A DNA stretch of 64,000 nt, taken from the NCBI GenBank assembly GCA_000349905.1, contig KB722736.1:3631057-3695056 (forward strand), in the 5' to 3' direction. The first letter of the stretch is position 1. Every line of letters begins with the position of its first letter. The translations under genes were made by a program, and so were the position numbers. Of the stretch, positions 12,001-21,165 are shown in pieces. The notes below the pieces were generated by a model, which searched no databases, was not told the origin of the DNA, and worked only from the letters and a program-made list of their open reading frames with translations. Origin of the DNA: Volvariella volvacea V23 (taxonomy: Eukaryota > Basidiomycota > Agaricomycetes > Agaricales > Pluteaceae).

Positions 12001-14274
12001 GTCCTGGTACTACACCCAAAACTGGTTTGTACGACGAGGGTCAAGATGCTGACATTTTGGTTGGGTAGGCAGGGTGCGCTTTACAGCGTCCTGATGCATG
12101 GACAAAATGAGGTGATGGGTTCCAAGTTTGGTGCGAGTCCAAACGTTTAAGTGTCGTTCTCCGCATGGGCGGCCTGGACCAAATAGTCAAGTGGCCGCTC
12201 CAGCCCGAGTAGGATCGTCCGAAATATCAACAACAATTCAGCCTGCTGCACCTGTTTTGGATCGGCCGCATAGAGGCGAAGTGTGTCACGGTGGTCTAGG
12301 CGGTGCTGGCTTCGTCAGGACATTATCACGGGCTGATGACTCTGGGGAATGCCCAGACGGCATAATGTAATGGTAGGAACATTCACCCCGCCTCTAGTTC
12401 GCCTCAAGTGTCAGAAAGGCTGACGCAATCCCGATAAGTACACTTACACTACCATAACGGATCAAGTATTGCACCTCGTACTTTGAGTAGAGCTACCTGA
12501 ATCTAGCAAGCTGAAACACAGGAAAAGGTCCGTATTGCCTTTGTGAGTCATCGGCCGGCGTGCTAAATTTTGGCCAAAGCTAACACGGAATTCGAAAGCC
12601 CTGCACCCTGCTACACAGCCGGAACTTCGGGATAGTGGTTGGACAGAGAGGAACACACAGCAGGCTTCTGTTTCTGGGGCCGTGGACCCAGTCTAAGTGG
12701 GTACTCACACCATCTGTGTCACCACTGACTCTCGTGCGGTCGCCGGAGTGGCAACGAGTATAATCGCGAGGAGGACGGAAGAGGCTTGAGATGCCCTCTC
12801 AGTGAAATTGAGCTATTCACCGCACATCAGTACCCACGACCGTCGGGCCAAAGGTTCAAAGCATGGAAGATGCTCACAGTCTTAGGGCTATTATAGAAAG
12901 AAAATCGACAGACGGACACACTCACCGGACCAATTATCAGCTTTGGAGGCAAGACATGCTCTGAGTTGGCTGTCTATTTTGCGAGTGCTATGCAACTGCG
13001 CAGTCTAGTCGGTTACATCCGAAGTGATATGTTCCCTAGGCGTAGGTAATAGCACCATAGAAAGAGTCTCGCTAAGAAGTTTCAAGAAATAACCCCCTCC
13101 GCCCTCGACGGATCGGGGAGACAAAAGGAGGAGGATTCCTTACAGATATCCAACTCCATCTATGCCATGCACGTATCCTTTCTTTCAGTTGATGGGATGA
13201 TGAAAGGGACGATGCTGTATGTACATAAGCCCCTCGAACTCTCCTTTGCTTCCAAGTCAGGAAATATACAAAAAATGAGGCATGTCCCGTTAGTCGCGTA
13301 CTATATGAGTAGATCATAGACCCACCAATATCTGCAGAACATTCATTCATGCAGTATCTACTGCCCAGAGCTCCGAAAGGCAATCACCTGTCATAGCCAA
13401 CTATTGCCGTGGGATCAATGAAGCAGAAAGTTGCCTAGTGCATTGTCTCCGGCGCATCTTTACTTCTCATCGAGCCCTAGATCAACCAATGTGCACAGGC
13501 TTCGTGGTCTACGGAACACCTGAGGAAGATCCTGGAAGCTGTGTAACGGTGTGTTCCACGTCAATGAAGATCATACTCGATACCAATTTAGGTTGATGCC
13601 GAGCCAATATTTACACCTGTTTGCCATCGGCTACCAATTTACTGTGTTGGGCTGTAGTTGAACTCAGCATTTTACCACCGCTACCTTGAACTCCCCGTCC
13701 TCGATTGAGCACTCGAGCTGTACACCACGCGCGACAAACATTGCGCGGATCAACGTTCTCAGAACTTAATACACTTCAATTCGTGTTATTAACGGCATCA
13801 ACTTCGTAAACCCAGCCACAAAGCACAAGAAGACTGCGGAGGTGTATTCTTGGCCTGCGTTCATCACTCTTTTTCGCATTCGTAGAATGGCAGTGAGAGA
13901 AGATGTTTCATAACGCAATAAGTGAGTCTTCTACATTGCTTCCCAACCTGTATCCCATCCCATCGTCTCTGGGACTTCCATTTCGTATGGCATATGATGC
14001 GAACTTCACACCTTGGAGAAGGTCTGTGCGATGAGCACGCTTCGGTGAAATCAGAGACCTGTCATTCTATCCAGGTATACAGCCTTGCTGGAACCGTTTA
14101 GAAGCGAGTCAAGAACGGAAAGCTGATGTTTAATATTAGTCCCTCATTCACACCTATCTTATCATCTCCATATCACGGGACACTGACGCATAAGTCTGTT
14201 ATAGATTAGCTCCGTATCGACACATTATATGAATGTGTATAAATGGCATTAAGTGACGTGATGAATGATGACAG
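9041..14274. other. Gene-poor interval with possible coding relics
   Basis: About 5.2 kb without a convincing gene. Two minus-strand stretches look protein-like. One lies around 9700-9860 and ends in a frame reading GKLMRPGDVINIMGR before a stop. The other is an open frame at 9418-9663 that is acidic and valine-rich. I could not connect either to a start codon or to compatible splice sites. They may be remnants of an inactivated gene or an unrecognised lineage-specific gene. The rest (9.9-14.2 kb) shows only short frames. Confidence 0.5.
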
Positions 14275-17195
14275 TTACTCCGGTGCAGCATTACCCTCTG
14301 CGTTTACTGGTTCCTGGGCAGAGAGTAAGCCATCAAGAACTCTTAATCTCTTCTCCCAATTATCAACTTCGGCCAGCTTGTCTTCAAGCACAGCAATTTC
14401 CCGGTGAATACTCATGCGTTCCTCTGCCGTTCCTACTCTAGTCAGCGTCCATTCCGACGTGCCATCACCAGTCAACGTCAAGAGTTGAGTGTGATATTTC
14501 ATCAAAGAGGGTCTATTGACTCGTATGAACATCCATCGGAGAATACTCGTGCAGAAAAGGCCGTACCGTAGTGAAATGGTGATTAAAGTAATCCCTAGTG
14601 ATTTAGCATGTTCGTACATGCGGCCTTCCACATCACTGGAAACGGCACTTGTGCACTCTAGTGAACCAGAATCAGGCGCTGGTCGTATATACATCGTGAT
14701 TTCACTCACCATCGAGAACAGCAAATCTAGGACGGTGGTAGAATACTCGCGCCATGCCCATCTACATTGAAATGGTTCAGCAAAACCGCCATCAGTACTA
14801 CATAGAAGCAGACTGACCCTCTGTTTCTCGCCTCCACTCAGCACATCTCGCCATTCCTTCCTCGTAAACCAACCACCCTCGCGCTCCGGAAGATATTCAA
14901 GAAACACTGCCTCCAAGATTTTCTGCAAATCCTCAAACGTCTTCCCAGACTTCAAGAAATCTGCATATGAGTGCGGGTAGATCATCTGGTCTAACAGGCT
15001 ACCAGTAACCATGTACACTCGCTGTGGTACTACAAACAAACCTCTTCGTCCATCATCGCCATCTGCAGGCCGTTTAACCTCGGATAAAGGACCTTCTGGT
15101 GCCCATAAACCGGCCAACACTCGTGCCACAGCAGTCTTTCCGACACCGTTGGATCCCGTAATCATCAAATGCTCGCCCTCCTTCAGCACCAACGACAGGT
15201 CCTTGACCAACAGGGGATGGGATGTACCGTCGTCGGATGCACCCTCCGCTGGGATCTCATCCTCTGATTGGACAACTTTGACTTGTGGCACCCCCACGTC
15301 GACATGTGATATTTCTACACCATCCGGGCTTGGTGTATTCACTGGGAGCTTGGGGAGGTTGTGGAGCGTTGAAAGAAGCGTGTATAGTCGTGTTGTCAAA
15401 CCGGCAAGCTCCAATAGATCTTTGTATGCATACATTAGACGGCCGCCTGCGTCCGCCAACGAAAGCAGTAGCCTGCGGTTCGAGATGTACGCTGGTACGA
15501 AGTCAGATTAGGTTCGTTTTCAGTGCGGTGATGGGCATACTTTCTGTCCGACCTGCAACTGCATCATCTTGCGTCGCTCTGTGGGAGGATTCGTCAGCCT
15601 GTAGGCCAAGTGATCGCTTGGTCCGTGTGTAGAGTAATGGTACTGCTATCAAAGCGTAGCCGGCTGCCGACCAAAGATATTTGATGACATAGTCCTCTGT
15701 CCATTCATATGCGATGCGTATCTATCACCTTGGTTAGCACCACTGTCTTCGTCATCCACTGAATATTACCGACCTTGTAGATTGAGTTGACGTGTTTAAT
15801 AAGTCGAAGGTACGCCCCTGTCAGGATATCCTTCTCTCTTGCTCCACCGTTATAGAACCTAATTGTCCTTTCCGTTAAAGTTCCAACAAGGAATGAATAC
15901 GGAAGCTGACGTACGCGATCTCTTCCGACTCTCTTCCTAGTCTACCCATGCCCGTCCTATACTCTCCCTCCAATTTAGCCTCAACAGCTGCCAATCTGCC
16001 AAAGGCCGGAGTGACTGCTCTCAAAATAGCCACTGTTGCATAATAATTGACGAATAACAGCACCGTCCCCCTGGCACCCAACGATCGTGAAAGCTGACTC
16101 GTGAATAGAATTAGGTCCAACGAGGGCTTGAGCAGATTCCCACTAAAATATCACGAAATTGAATCGAGTTAGTGAGTGAACGTAAATGAAGCTTAATGAT
16201 GGGCTTACTAAAGCACCGATAGTGCTTCGGACCAGGCTTCGACATCAGCAGTTATATATTGATCTACCCCTTCAAGACCCGAACGGTAATAGCGCAGATC
16301 TGGGGAAGAAGACAGATATAGGTCGTGGATATAACGTGTAAGCCGCGTCCGTAGCCGGAGTGACAGCTTGGATTGTAAGTGGCGAATCTATTGTGGAGTT
16401 GTTGCAAATGGGTAAACGGAAGTGACAAAGGAGGAGTGACTCACCATGGAGTTCGTGTATGTACTGGGTATAGCGAGTAGGAACCATAGGCCTAAGCCTT
16501 TGAGGAAACCTTTTCCATCGGCGCTGACCTATTGGAAGGGAATGAATAAGAGGGGTCCATTGGCCCAAATGATTGAACGGACCAGGTCCCGGACAATTCG
16601 ACCGTCTAGCCGAGCCACGGCAATGCTGAGAACTGTCCTCAGCACCAAGAAGAGGGAGTGTGACAATACGATCAGAGTTTCCTTTGAACGAAACTTTGGA
16701 AAGGCGATGCGAAATAAGATGGCACGAAGCTGGCGAAGGAAAGCAATATCAATGTTCGGTTTTGTCTTTAATGCTGGTGGGATTGATGGGAAATATGGTG
16801 CATCTGAATCGAACTTGGACTGGGGGATGGGGCGGATGTTGACCTAGGGAGAAAATGTTGAGTAACAAGAGCTCGAATGGAATCCTCTTCACTCCTGCGA
16901 CCCTTGATCATTGCTAAGGTAGGAGATACCAAAAAACTCTTGCCTTGGATATCCGATCACTGTATGGCACAAGCAGCGTCTTGGAGCCATCCTTTTCATC
17001 AACGTATACCTGCTGTAGCGCCTCAGCAAGTTCTTCAGGTGTTGCACGATTCCCTCTCGAGACAGCTGTCAGGCGCTTAACTACTGCCAGAGCTCCTCGC
17101 CCAAGCTGTCCACGTAGTAGCAGAAGGGTGGCCAGAGAAAGGATGATCGTACTGCGAGGCGACAAGGGTCGGACAGGCTTCGAAAGGACAGCCAT
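14275..17195 (-). CDS. Peroxisomal ABC half-transporter, ABCD (ALD/PXA) family
   Basis: This family imports very-long- and long-chain acyl-CoA into peroxisomes for beta-oxidation. Eleven deduced exons (16944-17195, 16583-16843, 16445-16528, 16209-16387, 15915-16142, 15774-15858, 15541-15721, 14818-15491, 14710-14761, 14567-14657, 14275-14512) join in phase to 774 residues. The N-terminal membrane domain carries the ABCD-typical LDGRIV, ADGKGFLKGLGLWF and EEIAFYNG (EAA-like) motifs. The C-terminal nucleotide-binding domain has Walker A GSNGVGKT (536-543), Q-loop PQR (Gln580), signature LSGGEKQR (641-648) and Walker B FAVLDE (661-666). The switch-loop reads S-L-R at 694-696, where the family has S-H-R or T-H-R. 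The first intron is GC-AG. It is a half-transporter, so it should dimerise; which yeast Pxa it matches is unresolved. Confidence 0.93.
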
Positions 17196-17690
17196 GGCGA
17201 TGATTACGGGCCCAAATCTTTATGTGCGTTGAGATTCCAGTATGGAACGGTTGCGATCAAGGTCGTTGAGAGATGCTGAAGGGAGTTGGACAAGCGCAGG
17301 GGACGCTTGACAAGGTCAGGAAGCAGAAGCATGTGATATTCAGCCCCATTTATCTAATCAGATAAGGTATAATCTATATCACGTTGAAGCGGCCACTGCC
17401 GTGATAACTGGTCCCTCGTTGTCCCTACCCTTGACATCAACCATCATGTCCTGAAATTCAATCTTAAGGACTCTATCATCACTTCCTTCGGACTCACAAC
17501 GCATCTGGCACCTGCCACGCCGGGTGCAACACCCCCTAAGCTAAGCGCAGTCAAGCTGACGTTTATCAGGTTGCTCACGTTCGTAGGCACAGATACATTA
17601 GAAAGGGACTTCTATTCGCCTCCACACGTGCACCTACTGCAAAGCCCATAAAACAGAACAGCAGAGCTCTAGTGGTGCATATCTCTAGAT
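17196..17690. other. Intergenic region, promoter of the ABCD gene and 3' flank of the first dsRBD gene
   Basis: No coding feature is seen. It contains the paired GATA-type motif at 17350-17365, annotated separately. Confidence 0.6.
17350..17365. promoter_or_regulatory. Inverted pair of GATA-factor motifs
   Basis: TTATCT-AATC-AGATAA is a perfect palindrome holding two AGATAA sequences, the consensus bound by fungal GATA zinc-finger activators. It lies about 155 bp upstream of the ABCD transporter start. The function is inferred from motif and position only. Confidence 0.4.
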
Positions 17691-18176
17691 CTAACCGCTG
17701 ATAACTCCTTCATTCTTCTTTTCTAGAGTCTCGAGAGCCTGTTTAGCGGCCAGCTCTTTAGCTTCATTCTTCTTTGATGCTACACCTACCCCCGCTAACT
17801 CCCCATCGACTGTAAATGTAGCGGGAAGTTATGTTCAGGATCAACTCCGTTAGCCAGATTCCTAGTCCATTTTCAACTTACTTTTAATCACACAGTGCCA
17901 CTTGGGTTTATTGTCCTTTCCCTCTTTCTCGTATTCATCGTGAATCTTCTCGAACATTTTTCTACTCTTAAAGATATGAAGTTGATGCCAATACTCTGCG
18001 AATAAATGATTAGTGTCAATTCTCAAGCCCAGGAAGAGTGGAGCATCATACACCGTACCCGGTTTTTTGGCCTTTTGGTTTGTTGTCCGTTCAGCCGGTC
18101 CAGCCTCTGTAGTTTCGGCTGCAGGACCTATAGGACCTTCAGCTGAGTTATTCGTGAGGTGTTCCGGTGATTGCAT
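17691..18176 (-). CDS. Stand-alone double-stranded RNA-binding domain protein, copy 1
   Basis: Exons 18059-18176, 17882-17995 and 17691-17809 join in phase to 116 residues. After a 39-residue low-complexity leader comes one dsRBD: alpha1 EYWHQLHIF, a central beta sheet with WHCVIKIDGE, and alpha2 SKKNEAKELAAKQALETL, which carries the lysine-rich helix start that contacts the RNA backbone. No second domain is present. Both introns are phase 1 and fall exactly before EYWH and before DGE, as in copies 2 and 3. A TATATAG box lies about 55 bp upstream. Family knowledge supports dsRNA binding; the biological role (RNA silencing, antiviral response, regulation of an enzyme partner) is open. Confidence 0.85.
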
Positions 18177-19267
18177 GATTGATTCAAGGCTTTGGATTCA
18201 ACACTGATGCCCTCACCAGCTCTAATACTATATACTCAGTGGATCCTGTCGAGGATCAATATTTTTTGGAATGTCGAAAAAAACTCTTATGATTGCATTG
18301 GGGTTCCTCCCGTCCGCAGGTGCTAGAGCTGACCGGGAGCGGTAAACAGGATGACTTCAAGTTTCCACGAACTACTCGGCTTTGCCGATACTGACCTCAT
18401 GCCTTTTGAAGGCGTATCGGTAAGTCTCGTGGCCCACGTAGGGAAGTGCGGAAGGAGCTTCAAGTGCCTTAGCAGTGGTCCGTGGGTAGGTTCGCTCTCG
18501 ATGTGAAGAAATCTTGGACTTCCCGTCGATCCTGTCTTGCTTCCAGAGGCAAGAACCGGCTATGTTATATTCAGCGCGTCGCTTTTGACCTTAGATAGTA
18601 TGCCGATTACCCTCACGAACTATGCAATAACGGCTACCTGGAATATTGAACACACTGCGACCAAGTTAAGGTGTGTCTGCAGGTCCGGCGCAAGAGCATT
18701 AACAGGACAGAAACCCCCCTCGATAGTCAGAAGGTCCCATAGAGTATCTGGGTTCCTTGCATTTAAGATTTTTCGTGAAATCCACAGTTGAGAGAGTGGA
18801 AGGGAGACGGTTTCTATATACCTCCTGGCGACTCATCAGTCTTGCACTCCATCATTCATGCATCCTCATAGTGGCCTGGAGTGGTAGCACTCTCGAGCAA
18901 GTTGAAAGTCATCTCAATGACATGATTAGTAGGAGACTTGGTGAACATAGCGCAACACAACGGTATGTAAAATTCCCCTTCATGTGTCATCTATCCGCAT
19001 CTTACGCTTGGCTTGGAGTACGGCTTTTCACACCCACCATACCATTCAATAGGGAGGTAGCTACTAGAAATTAGAACGACGCCGCTGGCTATAAACACAG
19101 AGTCTTGACACGTCGTAGCAGGTCACTGGAGTTCAAAAGACAGAAGACAGACAAGCGTATGTCAGGAAAACAGTTTACAAAGCCTATTAATTGATATACT
19201 TTTACACATCGTGCATTAGTCATGCTCTACACAACACGACCCACAAATGATCCAGTGTATACTCCTT
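18177..19267. repeat. Intergenic part of a tandem segmental duplication (block A)
   Basis: No gene is seen. Sub-blocks at about 18229-18310, 18501-18590 and 18639-18690 match, in the same order and with substitutions and gaps, 19646-19725, 19936-20010 and 20153-20203 upstream of copy 2. With the coding parts, the duplicated unit spans roughly 17.7-18.7 and 19.3-20.2 kb. Shared landmarks include a TATATA box next to atcctgtcgag, and an acttcccgt...atcctgtcttg element. Confidence 0.75.
18228..18234 (-). promoter_or_regulatory. TATA-like box of dsRBD copy 1
   Basis: TATATAG on the minus strand, about 55 bp upstream of the copy-1 ATG, is conserved at the matching position upstream of copy 2 (19646-19652). 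Confidence 0.5.
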
Positions 19268-19600
19268 TCAGGTAGCATTCAGACTCTCTAGAGCTTTCAA
19301 GGCAGCTAGTTCCCTGGCAGCCTTCTTCGCTGATGCCTGTCCCATCCCTTTGAGTTCTCCGTCAACTATACGAACGCGGCAAGGCTGCAGTCAGTACCAG
19401 TCGACATATTTCTTCCCCATTTAACTCACTCGAAATCTTGCAGGTCCATATTGTTGCGTTCTGCGGTCCGCTTTGGACGAAATCATCATCGACTATGTAG
19501 CCGTCTCTGTTCCCCAAGTTTTTTAGTTCGTGCCAATATTCTACGAATTGACGACGCTGTCAGTAAAACCCCAGAAGGTCTAAGAAGGCATACCACGCAT
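19268..19600 (-). CDS. Stand-alone double-stranded RNA-binding domain protein, copy 2
   Basis: Exons 19594-19600 (7 nt), 19430-19540 and 19268-19365 join to 71 residues that are almost exactly one dsRBD. The order is alpha1 EYWHELKNL, the GPQN turn, WTCKISIDGE strands, then GMGQASAKKAARELAALKAL, the canonical RNA-contacting helix. The start ATG-CGT is chosen because it lies about 50 bp downstream of a TATATAG box and gives the only phase that joins to EYWH. Upstream ATGs fall too close to the TATA box and in a wrong phase. Intron positions and phases equal those of copies 1 and 3. Function beyond dsRNA binding is unknown. Confidence 0.85.
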
Positions 19601-20831
19601 GGTTTCCACGAGTTCTTTGAGTCATCACTTGCGCCGTCATGTGCACTATATATTCGATGGAATCCTGTCGAGACTTAACACTTTTGGAATATCGCAAAAC
19701 TTCTCATGGCTCCATCGGGGTCTTTGCTCTCCTTCTGCGCTACCCACCAGCATCAGGATCGCAAACCTCAACAGGATTAGGGTACCGCCGTCGTAAGACA
19801 CCCAGAGATCCCGATCCCGACCGTTAAACTTCACTGAGGGTCGGTCAACTCTTGTATCCAATGTGGAAAGGTGAGCAGAGGTGCTGAAGCATTGGAGTTG
19901 CACCTCAGGAATGGAGCGGGAAGGCACGTCCAACGTGTGGAATAGCATGGCACTTCCCGTTATCCTGTCTTGTATAGGTGATAGCCTATGCTATATTCGA
20001 CATGTCCCTTAAATTCAACGCGTAGCACTCCCACAATTCTCGCAGGCGCTTATATAGCCAAGAAGTAAGTGATACTATCAGGAAGTATCCAGACAGGTGG
20101 AATTACGTTGATCTTACCTCGCTGGCAGTATTCGTCAATCCCGATAGCAGAGGGGTATTCAATTCCGCTGCATCCAAGCTAAGGTATTCCTGCATGTCCT
20201 ATACAATTGAGCTGGGACTACAGGAAAAATTCCCCCGATAACCAGCAATCTCACAACGGTGTGTAGACCGGGGAAAGCCCTCTACCCAGGCTCAGCCATG
20301 AGGCTATACGTCCCTAGAAATTCAAAGCGACTCCATAGCGTTCGGTGGATATATCGGCCTCTCAAAGTTGCAGTTCTGATAGAAGGAGACCGCTAGGTCA
20401 CCTGGACGTTGTCTATCCCCATCGCAACCAATAGGCAACAGCTACTCGTGAAGTCCGTTGTACTTACTGGCTCATGGACTGAGCTCGGATGTCGGGAGTG
20501 ATTCATGCTGTTGCACCTGTGCACCCTCCGACCTCGGGGTTTTTATCGGGACGAACGCCACGGCATTCGTTCCAGGGACTCGCGAAATACGCGTTCAAGG
20601 CCACGAGGCGGGTGACATCTTGAGCTCTTGAGTCTCACGTGAATATTGTACTTCCAGCATCAGACACAATTTCTGTCCACAAATGCGCTCATTCGCCTCC
20701 ATGCAAGACATTCTGGCAATACATCCTAACAACACTTGCGCGCATTCACCAAATTATCAACGAGATGAAGTGTACAATGGCTCGCAAGCTCAAGCACCTT
20801 CTTGAGCCTCCTGGACTCCCTAGCTCTCCCC
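19601..20831. repeat. Intergenic part of a tandem segmental duplication (block B)
   Basis: This is the counterpart of block A (see 18177-19267). Matching sub-blocks lie at about 19646-19725, 19936-20010 and 20153-20203. No additional gene is visible in 20.2-20.83 kb. Confidence 0.7.
19646..19652 (-). promoter_or_regulatory. TATA-like box of dsRBD copy 2
   Basis: TATATAG on the minus strand, about 50 bp upstream of the chosen ATG, sits inside the segment shared with copy 1. Confidence 0.5.
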
Positions 20832-21165
20832 CTAATTCAATTGGTCCAAAGCCTGCTTGCTAGCCAAGTTCCTAGCTGCCTTCTTTGTGGACGCTTGTCC
20901 TCCCCCCCTAATTTCACCATTGACTACCAATTTCAGTCAGACTATCTACCAGCTCAAGTCAGAAAAAAGAACGCACTATAGATCCGGGCCTCCCAAAGTT
21001 GATTGTTTTGCGGACCGTTTGGTTCACATTGACACGATAGTTCAAAGCCGTCTCTGTCTTTCCTCAGATTCAACTCGTGCCAGTACTCTGTAAAAAAAAG
21101 TATGAGAACGGGTCAGGACTCGACGCTTGCGAGCAGAAGCACTACGAACCTCCATTACCAGCCAT
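20832..21165 (-). CDS. Stand-alone double-stranded RNA-binding domain protein, copy 3
   Basis: Exons 21150-21165 (16 nt, coding MAGNG plus one base), 20977-21087 and 20832-20923 give 72 residues. A single dsRBD is seen: EYWHELNLRKDRDG, GPQNN, WEARIYINGE, GGGQASTKKAARNLASKQAL. Both introns are phase 1 and lie before EYWH and before NGE, identical in position to copies 1 and 2. Exon 2 has the same length (111 nt) as in copy 2. The upstream region lacks the block shared by copies 1 and 2, so this is the older or more rearranged duplicate. A run of seven G in the coding strand is a potential slippage site but is in frame. Confidence 0.85.
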
